This document shows, in pieces, positions 1 through 8,114 of a stretch of DNA of 21,447 nt (positions within the stretch are counted from its first letter, which is position 1; each line of letters starts with the position of its first letter). A program made the position numbers and the translations under genes. Under the pieces are notes generated by a model that was given only the letters and a program-made list of their open reading frames with translations, ran no database searches and was not told the origin of the DNA. Source of the DNA: a bacterium (GTDB lineage: Bacteria; Electryoneota; RPQS01); contig JAHIZR010000098.1 in assembly GCA_018814465.1 (NCBI GenBank), forward strand, positions 1-21,447, in the 5' to 3' direction.

Positions 1-136
1 AATGAGACGGCCTATCGCGAACCGCTTTTCTTCCCGTCCCGCGCGCGGGACGGGAAGAAATGAACTATACTACAACCCTAAGATAACACTTTCTGAAGAT
101 ACAAGAATGACACGGATAGGAATGAGGATATAGCAG
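1..136. other. gene-free flank, possible 3' end of a rightward gene
   Basis: No convincing gene is visible. Two plus-strand frames are open from the window edge: one stops at 61-63, and another starting at base 2 runs to a TAG at 131-133, just before the terminator at 137. Either could be the tail of a gene that begins left of the window, and the plus-strand terminator that follows fits that idea. The encoded residues match no family I recognise, so no CDS is called. Confidence 0.3.
27..60. repeat. 34-bp perfect palindrome
   Basis: Two 17-base arms are exact reverse complements with no spacer, centred between bases 43 and 44. The core is GC-rich (CCCGTCCCGCG and its complement) and the outer part is TTTCTT/AAGAAA. 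The pyrimidine-rich arm comes first, so neither strand has the A-rich 5' arm and U-rich 3' tail of an intrinsic terminator. It could be a REP-like element, a protein-binding site or an RNA-stabilising hairpin. No second copy was seen in the window. Confidence 0.75.
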
Positions 137-164
137 AAGCCCCGACAGATGCCGGGGCTTTTAT
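137..164 (+). terminator. intrinsic terminator
   Basis: The arm AAGCCCCG (137-144) pairs with CGGGGCTT (153-160) around an 8-base loop, followed by a TTTTAT run on the plus strand. This orientation would stop a rightward transcript entering from outside the window. Read on the minus strand the tail is CTTCTGC, a weaker U-tract, but the hairpin could still help end the S8 protease transcript whose stop codon lies at 186. Confidence 0.65.
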
Positions 165-185
165 ATGCAGAGTAGTAAAAAAGGA

Positions 186-3100
186 TTACTTAGATGAGCT
201 TTGTTTTGTTGTCTTGGCGGCTGGGGAAGGTACGGACATGGCTGAAGAACCGCTGGAGGATATGACAACGTAATAGAGCATCTCGTCTTCGGGCTGCGGA
301 ATGGAAAGTGATTTTGTGGCGGACGTGCCGACTAAAGTTTCGAAGGGTCCGTCCGGCGAGGTGGACGAATAGAGTATATATTCCGGCGAGCCGGGATGCG
401 TCCAGCGGAAAACAAGATCACCGGTACCTTCTTCTTTGTTTATGGTTAAATTCTCAGGAGCAACCATTGGATCGGCATTGCCCATGATGACGACATCATC
501 AATATAGACACCTTCCTCGGTAATGCTGACATCGGACCCGAAGCGGAAACGGAACTGCACATCGCTGCCTTGATACTCACTTAGTTCGATGGAATAATCC
601 GTCCATGTTGTGACAAAGCCGGAGTAGCAGGGCGAATTGGGGAAAGGACCGTCGCTGGTTGAGCGAATGACATACGTATAGGCGGGGTCCGGTTCGATCA
701 ATTCAAAGTCTCCGCCGTTCTCGGAGAGCTCAATGATAAAACCATCCCAGCTTTCGCCCGGAGTTGACGAAACAACTTCCGCCTCAATCTGCATCGTGAA
801 GGACATCCAAGCGCCTTCCGGCAGCGCGGGGATGACGGGCGAGGTTAATAAGGCGTCGCAATAATTGACATAATCTCCGCCGCCGGTGCTGCCGCACTTA
901 TAGGCGTGTGTGCCGCTGCTGGCTCGTTCCGTGGAAAGATGCCAGTTATCCTGCCATCCATCGTTTGCCGTATGCGTCCAGCCGGTCGCGCCGGATTCGA
1001 AATCTTCGGAAAAGACCGTAAAAGTCGGGACAGCGGTTAACTCAGCATTGAGAACGGTGGTCATCTGATCTTCGATTTCAACGCCGGTTAACAACTCACT
1101 TGTATAGCCGTGCTTCGTGAAGCGGATATTATAGGTTCCTACGATGGAAGTCATCGTATAGAAGCCGCTCTCATTGGTGGTCGCGGTCTGCTGACTGCCC
1201 ATCCGGGTAACCTTCACCCCTTCGATAATTTCTTCAGTTCCTGCTTCGGTCACCGTTCCTTCCAGTGTTCCGAAAGCGGCGGCGGCGCTTCCGAAGAGAA
1301 TCACGCGCTGATCCTGCAGACCCTGTGAAGTCGGATCATTGTCGCCGTCGAACGTATATTGGGTATAATCGGTTCCATCACTGATGCCGACGGTGGCGCT
1401 GTTCATGATGGTTAGATCTTTGTACTGGATCTTGAACTGGCTGTCGCCGTTCGGACCGGGATTGGTGGCAACGTCGTAAAGCCAGATCTGGAAGGTTTCG
1501 ATTTCAGTAGAATTCCAGTGTTTAATCTGCCGCCATTCGATGATGAAGGCATTTTGCGAAGCACGGTGATAGTAGCTGATATGTTCTTCGCCTTCAGGAT
1601 TCAGATCATCCCAGAAGGGAGCGATGCCGATGCCGAGATTCGGACTGGGTAATGCTTCATTTGTATAGGTAGTCGCTGTGCCGTTAAAGCTTAAGAAACC
1701 GTTTGAGCAGACCCAAACACTCGTGTAGTTAACATCGTAGAAACGGAAGTTGAAAGGGATTGTGATTGTCGCTCCCGCATCATCGCCGGTAATGCCGGTA
1801 AAGGTTCCCGGCCCGTTAGCATCGGGAGCGATTTCCAGCCAAGCGTAGGTGGGACCGCCCGCATCGCCGTTCTCGCACGCGACATAACCGCCGCCATCGG
1901 GATTGCTGCAATCATATTGAACATCTTCGGGCAGGGTAAAGTTCTGTGTCGTCGCGGAACCCAGGACAACTCCGTCGACAGCGTGTTCGCCGCACCCGGC
2001 ACCATAGGCCACCATATCATAGGTTCCTTGCGGCACGGTAAAGCTGTAGAAGCCGGATTCATTCGTGATCGCGTAGGGAACGGGTTGATCAACCAACACG
2101 ACATAGGCTCCGACGGCAAAGCCGCCCTCGCAGCTGTATACAGTACCGGACAGCACTCCGGTTGGTTGTGCGATCAAAGAGATATTCTGTGTGGTGGTCG
2201 TGCCGTCAAAAACCGAAACACTATTGATTATCTCAGGATAATATCCGAAGGCGGAACATTCGATATCATACGTCCCCGCGGGGACGGACAGAGCATACTC
2301 TCCCCCGGCATACGTAAGAGTCGTGTGATTATTTGGTGTCAGAGTAATCCGAGCGCCGATGATGGGGTCTATTCCGTCATCGACGATGCCGTCGAGAGTT
2401 CCGAAATCAGCGACAGCCAACACGGCTTCATAGGCATCGATAAAGCCATAGCCATAGGTATTATCGTTGCCGGCAGTGCCGTAATCAATCGCCGTATTAA
2501 GGATTGCATCCTTTATCGTAACATAGTCGCAATCGGGGCAGGCTTCCCGCATGAGCGCAACGACACCGGCGACGTGAGGTCCGGCCATCGAGGTGCCGCT
2601 CTTCAGACCATAGCTTCCTAACGATACCGGGATTGACGAATAAATGGATTCGCCGGGAGCGCTGATTTCAGGCTTGATAGCATCGGGCAGCGCGGGAGTG
2701 CATTGCGACGGCCCGCGGGACGAATTACCGCCGATCGGATAGGGCGCGCTGTAGTTAGTGGCATCAACGGAGCCGACAGAGAAGATCTGATACTCGTTGA
2801 AGGAATAGACGGCAGGGCTGCGAATGGTTGAAGCATCGGGTCCTTCATTCCCCGCGCTCCAGATAATGACCGGGCCGGCCGCTTCACAATTCAGGATAAC
2901 GGTGTTCCAATAGTCGAAACAGGCCGCATAGCCGGGATTGTCTTCATAAACACCCCATGAATTCTGAATGACATCGGGGACATCGTCGATGGTGGAAGGA
3001 TCGCGGTCTGGATCAATAAACCACTCATAAGCGGTGATGACATCGTTGTCCATCTCGGTTGTCATGGCCTGTCCAATGGCATTACAGGCAATCCACCGGG

Positions 3101-3908
3101 CATTAGGGGCCGCTCCGACAGTGTTCGTATCGGAACCGCTGATCGCCCGTCCGACCATGGTCCCCATGACGTGGGTGCCGTGACCGGTAGCGCTGGCATC
3201 GGCTGGAGTCGGAGCCGCACCGAGTACATCCAGCCAGCACTCTCCGGCGGGAGCGAAGTTGCCGCGCCAGCGACTTGCGAAAGCCGGATGAGTCCCATCG
3301 ACTCCGCTGTCCAGATTAGCCACCAGCACACCTTGTCCAGTGATGCCCAGCACGCGATTCACTTCCGTCGCGCGAATGGCGTCCTGCCCCGGGGTGGTTG
3401 TTTCAGTATCAAGAGAGTTGCGGGGACGCCGTCCATCGATGCCTGTTTTCCAGTTATTCGGTGTCGGATCAAATAGCGCTGCTTTGAAGTTTTCAGTAAC
3501 ATATTTGATATCACCGCGATCACGAAGACTTTCGATGAAGTGGTTCGTTGCCGAAACGACAAACAGGTTTTCAATCCAGTGCGGAGTATAGCCGAAGACG
3601 GCTCCGGATTTCAGGGCGGCATCGAACTCCTTTTGAAAAGCGGGTTGAACCGATTCCGCATTATACTTAAGCGCTCGCATAACTTCAGCATGACGTTCTT
3701 CGAGCGTAGCCTTTCGTTCATGCAACTGAAGGTCGAGCGCGCGGATATCGATGGGGCTTTCGAAGATCACGATTGCACTAATGGGCGAATCGGGCGGGGC
3801 TTTACTAAGTTGAGCCTCCAAAGTTGGAGAGAACACGGCGCCATCAACTCGGAATCCTAACAGCAACATAGACATAAGAACAAGAATAGAATGTCGCTTC
3901 ACCTTCAT
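186..3908 (-). CDS. secreted modular subtilisin-like serine protease (S8)
   Basis: Predicted 1240-residue exported endopeptidase. A signal peptide (about 1-23, KVKR then a hydrophobic core) is followed by a propeptide-like region (about 25-150) and an S8 catalytic domain (about 185-495). The triad is visible as Asp200 (LDSG), His243 (GHGTH) and Ser440 (GTSMAGPH), with oxyanion Asn354 (SAGNEGP). Downstream come two carboxypeptidase-regulatory-like (transthyretin-like) domains (about 502-662), a nidogen-like beta-sandwich (about 685-872), a third transthyretin-like domain (about 879-960), a MAM/jelly-roll-like domain (about 965-1143) and a C-terminal FN3 domain. Several cysteines in the catalytic domain suggest disulfides. 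The ATG at 3908 is chosen because AAGGA lies 7 bases upstream; an in-frame TTG at 3926 would add six residues and bury that Shine-Dalgarno site. There is no T9SS sorting domain at the C-terminus, so how it is exported or anchored is unclear. The fold and catalytic class are secure; the substrate is unknown. Confidence 0.93.
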   Translation of the reverse strand: MKVKRHSILVLMSMLLLGFRVDGAVFSPTLEAQLSKAPPDSPISAIVIFESPIDIRALDLQLHERKATLEERHAEVMRALKYNAESVQPAFQKEFDAALKSGAVFGYTPHWIENLFVVSATNHFIESLRDRGDIKYVTENFKAALFDPTPNNWKTGIDGRRPRNSLDTETTTPGQDAIRATEVNRVLGITGQGVLVANLDSGVDGTHPAFASRWRGNFAPAGECWLDVLGAAPTPADASATGHGTHVMGTMVGRAISGSDTNTVGAAPNARWIACNAIGQAMTTEMDNDVITAYEWFIDPDRDPSTIDDVPDVIQNSWGVYEDNPGYAACFDYWNTVILNCEAAGPVIIWSAGNEGPDASTIRSPAVYSFNEYQIFSVGSVDATNYSAPYPIGGNSSRGPSQCTPALPDAIKPEISAPGESIYSSIPVSLGSYGLKSGTSMAGPHVAGVVALMREACPDCDYVTIKDAILNTAIDYGTAGNDNTYGYGFIDAYEAVLAVADFGTLDGIVDDGIDPIIGARITLTPNNHTTLTYAGGEYALSVPAGTYDIECSAFGYYPEIINSVSVFDGTTTTQNISLIAQPTGVLSGTVYSCEGGFAVGAYVVLVDQPVPYAITNESGFYSFTVPQGTYDMVAYGAGCGEHAVDGVVLGSATTQNFTLPEDVQYDCSNPDGGGYVACENGDAGGPTYAWLEIAPDANGPGTFTGITGDDAGATITIPFNFRFYDVNYTSVWVCSNGFLSFNGTATTYTNEALPSPNLGIGIAPFWDDLNPEGEEHISYYHRASQNAFIIEWRQIKHWNSTEIETFQIWLYDVATNPGPNGDSQFKIQYKDLTIMNSATVGISDGTDYTQYTFDGDNDPTSQGLQDQRVILFGSAAAAFGTLEGTVTEAGTEEIIEGVKVTRMGSQQTATTNESGFYTMTSIVGTYNIRFTKHGYTSELLTGVEIEDQMTTVLNAELTAVPTFTVFSEDFESGATGWTHTANDGWQDNWHLSTERASSGTHAYKCGSTGGGDYVNYCDALLTSPVIPALPEGAWMSFTMQIEAEVVSSTPGESWDGFIIELSENGGDFELIEPDPAYTYVIRSTSDGPFPNSPCYSGFVTTWTDYSIELSEYQGSDVQFRFRFGSDVSITEEGVYIDDVVIMGNADPMVAPENLTINKEEGTGDLVFRWTHPGSPEYILYSSTSPDGPFETLVGTSATKSLSIPQPEDEMLYYVVISSSGSSAMSVPSPAAKTTKQSSSK

Positions 3909-3980
3909 AGAATCATCCTTTGACAAGTCAACATCATAGAAATAGTCATCATCGGAAATCGTGCGGAGTTGTGAATCTGT

Positions 3981-4009
3981 AATTTATTTCATTATGAAGC
4001 TGAAAGCAA
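3981..4009 (-). promoter_or_regulatory. candidate promoter of the S8 protease gene
   Basis: On the minus strand TTGCTT (4004-4009) and TAAATT (3981-3986) are separated by 17 bases, about 70 bases upstream of the S8 start codon. Both hexamers match the sigma-70 consensus only partly, and FCB bacteria often use divergent consensus sequences, so this is only a candidate. The rest of 3909-4196 shows no gene or clear terminator for the kinase gene. Confidence 0.22.
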
Positions 4010-4196
4010 GCGTTTTCCCGCAGGAGAAAACTTCTCGGACTCTCTTAAGTATATGATTATTATTGCTGTTTAGCGGGCATTAAGATAAATGAGACGGAAC
4101 GAGGGAGTAAGGGTCAATAGCAGTAACCGGCGGAAACACCGTCATCTGGGACTATGATTGGATCAGGAAGGACAACAATAGTCTCAAAACGGGCTC

Positions 4197-6581
4197 TTAT
4201 GCATAAGTATCGGAGGCCACTAAATCCATCACCCTGCGGATTGTCTGTGCGGCTTCCGCCATGACGATCGGCTTCATAATCAGGGCTGAGATCCCCCAAG
4301 ACCGGTAATTATCAGATGTGATTGTCTCGCTGAATCCTGTGGTCAGAATGACCGGGAGACCTTTTCTGATGCGATGGAGCTCCCGGGTCAACTCGCTGCC
4401 CGTCATATGCGGCATATTCTGATCGGTAATCACCAGATCGAATCTCTTGGGATCGGCTTTGAAAGCCTCCAATGCTTCCACGCTGCTGGTTCGACCGGAG
4501 ACCGCATAGCCGAGACCTTTCAGCATTTGCAGTGCCATTTTAACAATCTGCTCTTCATCGTCAACAAAGAGGATGCTTTCCGTTCCATGCGGGACTTCAC
4601 TGGAGACTGTTTTAAGCTGCAGGTCGGAGGTGCGCGCCAGAGGCAGCAGAATCTCGAAAGTAGTGCCTTCGTTTTCTTTGCTCGCGACATGAATCGCGCC
4701 GCGATGCTTGGTGATAATGCCATGGACAACGGATAATCCAAGGCCGGTACCCTCGCCGACAGCTTTGGTGGTAAAGAACGGTTCAAAGATGCGCTCGATG
4801 GTATTCTCGCTCATTCCGTGACCGGTATCGCTGATCGTCAGATAAGAGTAGTCACCGGCTGAAAGCTGCGGATAGGCCTTTGCCGCGTCGGCATCAAGAG
4901 TAATGGCTTTCAAGGTAACTTCGAGAATTCCGCCGCGCTCTCGCATGGCGTGGGACGCATTGGTGCAGAGATTCATGATGACCTGATGGATTTGCGACGG
5001 GTCAGCAAGGACGGCACCCGTGCGTTTGTCGATGTTCTCATGAATCTCGATGGATTTTGACAGGGAGGCTCGCAGGAGCTTAAGGGCTTCCTTGATGATC
5101 AGGTAGAGTTCGATCGGCTTTTGCTCTTCTTCGCCCTGCCGCGAGAAGGTCAGGATTTGCTTGACCAGATCCTTGGCCCGGTAGGCGGCTTGAATGACAT
5201 GCTCGATCTCCTCCCGTCTGCCGTTTTCGGACATATTCTGGAGCGCGATCTCGGAATAGCCCAGAATCGGCGTCAGGATGTTATTGAAGTCATGCGCAAT
5301 TCCTCCGGCGAGAGTGCCGATCGTTTCCAGTCTCTGGGCGCGCCGCAACTGCGTTTCAAGGGATTGTTTTTCGACTTCGACGGCGACGCTGTCGCTGATA
5401 TCGTGGCTGTACATATGGATGGACCGCATCTCGGGGACACCCGTGAAGATTAATTGGAAGTAGCGATTTCCGAACTTGACTTTCTGTTCGGTAATCAGAC
5501 CTTCCTTTGACAGGGTGCTGATGTCGAAGATTTCAAGGTCAGGGATCAGATCGAAGACATTTGCACCCAGCAGCTCCAATTGATCATGTTCGAAGAGTTC
5601 TTCCGCCGCCGGATTAGCCATCAGGACATTTCCCGCCGAGTTGATGCGCAGAATCGGGGCGGGGCTCAATTGAGCAAAGAGTGCCATACTGCGGGCGCGC
5701 CTTTCGAGCCGTCGCCGCTCGGCGATATGCCGTTCCAGATCAGCTTTCTGAGCCTGTAATTCAAGGGTTCTTTGTTGAACACGATCTTCGAGTTCGTTCA
5801 CGAAGGATTCGACCGTATTACTTAAGTCGATGATTTCCCGGGGACCTTCATGGGGAGGATCGAAGTGAGATCCTTTTTCGAGCGATTCCTGCGCCGCGGT
5901 TGTCAGTTTTTTCAGAGGATAGATTGTCGTGAGTGCGGTCCGGTTCCAGACAATCAGGACGAGCATGATATAAACCGTCGCGGCAAGGAAGATAGCCCGG
6001 TCGAAGGTATCGCGGGAGATGGTTACCTCGGCGGAGCGAATATCATATGCGGAATGCAGCGAATCCGTGAGTTCCCGAATCGAGGACCGGACGATCGCGG
6101 CGCTGGCGTCGATTTGAGATGTAGCGGTTCGAATATTCTTGGGCGCCGCCCCGGCGCGAACCGCGGATTCAATGGTGAAGTCAATCATGAATTGAATCTG
6201 CCGATCGATCAGTTCAACCAATTCCCCTTGCCGTGAATTCGGATTCAGCAGTGCGGATTTCCTGACTTCAAGCAGCCAGTTCCGGATATGTTCCCCTTGC
6301 AGTTCCACGGGGGTTGCCAGATCGGGGACATCACTTCCTATCGCGACTTCACAGGCGACAACCCAGCGCTCGATATCGCTTGCGACCTCATCCAGAACAA
6401 AGAACACCCGTGATTCTTCCGTTAAGTTAGTGGTTCGGATATCAAACTCGCGATAGCCCAATCCCACAAAGAGAGCGAGCGCGATTCCGCCCAAAACGCA
6501 GACCGTCACCAGAATCGTAATCGAATGCCCGATTCGAAGGTGTGTTTTGTCGCCGGATTGTTTTCTGAAGTGCGGCAGCAT
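4197..6581 (-). CDS. membrane hybrid sensor histidine kinase/response regulator
   Basis: Predicted 794-residue inner-membrane signalling protein. Two transmembrane helices (about 20-43 and 196-213) flank a roughly 150-residue, mostly helical extracytoplasmic sensor that I cannot assign to a family. A HAMP-like linker and coiled coil (about 215-298) lead to a PAS domain (about 300-395). The HisKA domain carries the phospho-accepting His430 (GGIAHDFNN), and the HATPase has an N box (Asn537/Asn541), DTGHGM (585-590) and GEGTGLGL (609-616). A C-terminal receiver has acidic residues 674-676, phospho-acceptor Asp720, Thr747/Thr748 and Lys770. All catalytic residues look intact. There is no DNA-binding output domain, no HPt domain and no separate response regulator nearby, so the target is outside the window. 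A weak AAAGAG precedes the ATG. It is codirectional with the S8 gene but 288 bases away, so a shared operon is doubtful. Confidence 0.93.
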   Translation of the reverse strand: MLPHFRKQSGDKTHLRIGHSITILVTVCVLGGIALALFVGLGYREFDIRTTNLTEESRVFFVLDEVASDIERWVVACEVAIGSDVPDLATPVELQGEHIRNWLLEVRKSALLNPNSRQGELVELIDRQIQFMIDFTIESAVRAGAAPKNIRTATSQIDASAAIVRSSIRELTDSLHSAYDIRSAEVTISRDTFDRAIFLAATVYIMLVLIVWNRTALTTIYPLKKLTTAAQESLEKGSHFDPPHEGPREIIDLSNTVESFVNELEDRVQQRTLELQAQKADLERHIAERRRLERRARSMALFAQLSPAPILRINSAGNVLMANPAAEELFEHDQLELLGANVFDLIPDLEIFDISTLSKEGLITEQKVKFGNRYFQLIFTGVPEMRSIHMYSHDISDSVAVEVEKQSLETQLRRAQRLETIGTLAGGIAHDFNNILTPILGYSEIALQNMSENGRREEIEHVIQAAYRAKDLVKQILTFSRQGEEEQKPIELYLIIKEALKLLRASLSKSIEIHENIDKRTGAVLADPSQIHQVIMNLCTNASHAMRERGGILEVTLKAITLDADAAKAYPQLSAGDYSYLTISDTGHGMSENTIERIFEPFFTTKAVGEGTGLGLSVVHGIITKHRGAIHVASKENEGTTFEILLPLARTSDLQLKTVSSEVPHGTESILFVDDEEQIVKMALQMLKGLGYAVSGRTSSVEALEAFKADPKRFDLVITDQNMPHMTGSELTRELHRIRKGLPVILTTGFSETITSDNYRSWGISALIMKPIVMAEAAQTIRRVMDLVASDTYA

Positions 6582-6781
6582 GCTCTTTGAAAGTTGAAAG
6601 TATAAGCCTTCCGGCTGGTTTAAATTGAGTCAATACTCTGTCAGCATAAAACGTGCCGATAGCGCGAACGTAGACGCTTTCCGACATGCGCGAAGACAAT
6701 CCGATTCTTGAAGTTCAAAAAGCATGATAATAAAAAGTTTTTTGTTGATGCAGCACAAATTTTTTCGGGATGTTTCATAGT

Positions 6782-6825
6782 GACAGCATTGCATCGTTCC
6801 TGCTGTCGTAAAAGACGTGCTGTCG
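6782..6825. repeat. TGCTGTC repeat cluster, possible operator
   Basis: Three copies of a 7-base motif lie within 44 bases: one inverted (GACAGCA, 6782-6788) and two direct (6801-6807 and 6818-6824). Their centres are about 17-19 bases apart, near two helical turns. It lies about 200 bases upstream of the kinase start and about 390 bases upstream of the sulfurtransferase start. A regulator binding here is conceivable; chance is also possible for so short a motif. Confidence 0.25.
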
Positions 6826-7125
6826 CGGCTGAAGAACATCGACAAAGTTGCCTGCGATCCACCGAATCGGATTCGCTATACTATATACAGTTCGACAAGG
6901 AGTTTAGACTTCACAATAAGTTGCCTCTTCGAGGAAGGTTATCCGTTGCCTCTGTGAGTATTCGATTGAATAGACCCGGCAGGGAGTGCGAAGCGATCAT
7001 CGAGCCGTTGCGGCAGTATTTTGAGCCTTGAAAGTATTGAATTTATCAGAATAACAGCCTGTTAAGTCCTTTTCACAGCGGCATAATCCTAAACTCTTGA
7101 AAATGAGATTTGTGGCTGAGGAGAC

Positions 7126-7158
7126 ATGGAACTCGCGAAGATAATGAGTATATTATGA
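7126..7158 (+). CDS. possible 10-residue leader peptide
   Basis: A strong Shine-Dalgarno-like GAGGAG (7118-7123) lies just before ATG at 7126. The frame codes for MELAKIMSIL and stops at TGA 7156-7158, which overlaps another ATG at 7155. The sulfurtransferase start follows 57 bases later and lacks a good ribosome site of its own. The arrangement could be a leader ORF that recruits ribosomes, but no attenuator hairpin or runs of one regulatory amino acid are present, so it may be chance. Confidence 0.2.
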   Translation: MELAKIMSIL

Positions 7159-7215
7159 ATGGTGAAATGTTCCCGATTCGGGTTTTGAATTATTCATTTC
7201 AAACAGTTGAGCTGA

Positions 7216-8058
7216 ATGAACACGATTGTTTCGACAGCCTGGTTAGCTGAGCACCTTTCGGATGCAGGAATTGTAATTGCGGATACTCGCTGGATCCACG
7301 GCGATCTTGATGGCGGCGCGAACCTGTACCGGAAGGGACACATTCCGGGAGCAGTTTTTCTGGACTTGGATATCGTGCTCTCGGATCGGTCGGATTTGAC
7401 TCGCGGACGGCATCCGCTGCCCGACCCGAACGAATTCGCATGGAAATTGAGTGAACGGGGAATCAATGCGGATAGTTTTATCGTTGCTTACGATGATGCG
7501 GGCGGTTCGGTATCGGCAAGACTTTGGTGGATGATGAGGTGGATCGGGCTGAATAACGCGGTTGTTCTCGATGGCGGCATTCCCAAGTGGATTGCCGAAG
7601 GTCGTCTGCTTGAAACAGGAAACGGTCCGGACTCCCCGACGCCTTCTTCTCCCCTTCAGCCGCGAATGAATAGTGCCCTGTTCACAGAGATGAATGATCT
7701 TGAAGCGAGACGCAATGGCAGACTGCTGATTGATGCCCGTGCCGGGGAGCGGTATCGCGGGGAGGTTGAGCCCATCGACACGCGGGCGGGTCACATTCCA
7801 GGAGCGATTAATGTGCCTTTCAGCGAAAACTTGACGAATACGGACGTCCCTGTCTTTCGCGGTGCGAACGAACTGCGCGCATTATACGGTCGCGCCGGGA
7901 TTGACAATTACAACGAGGTCATTTGTTATTGCGGATCAGGCGTTACGGCTTGTCATGATCTGCTGGCGCTTTGCATCGCGGGGTACGAAACCGCAAAGCT
8001 GTATACCGGTTCCTGGAGTGAATGGATTTGCCATCACAAAGTGGAAGTTTCAGCATAA
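7216..8058 (+). CDS. two-domain sulfurtransferase (rhodanese / 3-mercaptopyruvate type)
   Basis: Predicted 280-residue cytoplasmic sulfurtransferase that moves a sulfane sulfur from a donor to a thiophilic acceptor through a cysteine persulfide. An inactive N-terminal rhodanese domain (about 1-130, with GHIPGAVFLD at 41-50) is followed by a catalytic one (about 155-270). The active-site cysteine is Cys239, and the loop CGSGVTA (239-245) resembles that of 3-mercaptopyruvate sulfurtransferases such as SseA more than the CRKGVTA loop of thiosulfate enzymes. Length is normal for the family. The ATG at 7216 fits the usual N-terminus (VSTxWLAEHL), although only a poor ribosome site precedes it. It is the first gene of the rightward run and could act on mercaptopyruvate from cysteine breakdown. 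Donor preference is inferred from the loop only. Confidence 0.9.
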   Translation: MNTIVSTAWLAEHLSDAGIVIADTRWIHGDLDGGANLYRKGHIPGAVFLDLDIVLSDRSDLTRGRHPLPDPNEFAWKLSERGINADSFIVAYDDAGGSVSARLWWMMRWIGLNNAVVLDGGIPKWIAEGRLLETGNGPDSPTPSSPLQPRMNSALFTEMNDLEARRNGRLLIDARAGERYRGEVEPIDTRAGHIPGAINVPFSENLTNTDVPVFRGANELRALYGRAGIDNYNEVICYCGSGVTACHDLLALCIAGYETAKLYTGSWSEWICHHKVEVSA

Positions 8059-8114
8059 CTTCCGTTTTTTATCATACGAAAAACGACAACTGTATAGACT
8101 ATTAGAGGAATGAT

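Larger units (their letters stand above)
6582..7215. other. 634-bp divergent intergenic region
   Basis: This lies between the leftward kinase gene and the rightward sulfurtransferase gene, so it should hold both promoters. Visible elements are the inverted pair GACAGCA (6782-6788) and TGCTGTC (6801-6807), a direct copy TGCTGTCG at 6818-6825, an AT-rich TATACT/TATATA patch near 6890, and a tiny ORF with a good ribosome site at 7126-7158. A 107-codon frame at 6708-7031 has no ribosome site and no recognisable family, and is not called. No tRNA-like or riboswitch-like fold was recognised. Confidence 0.5.

Noticed and set aside
1917..2621. 234-codon plus-strand open frame opposite the S8 protease gene
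   Set aside because: It lies antisense to a gene with clear domains throughout, has no ribosome site worth noting and its product resembles no family.
4088..4097. Second copy of the 10-mer AATGAGACGG found at bases 1-10
   Set aside because: Many 10-base matches are expected by chance in 21 kb and the flanks do not extend the match.
6708..7031. 107-codon open frame in the long intergenic region
   Set aside because: No ribosome site before its ATG, cysteine- and arginine-rich low-plausibility product and no family resemblance; treated as non-coding.
7243..7794. 183-codon minus-strand frame opposite the sulfurtransferase gene
   Set aside because: Antisense shadow of a well-supported rhodanese gene.
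8070..8110. Promoter between the sulfurtransferase and M14 genes
   Set aside because: TTATCA and TATAGA at 18-base spacing match the consensus poorly, and the short gap is compatible with readthrough.
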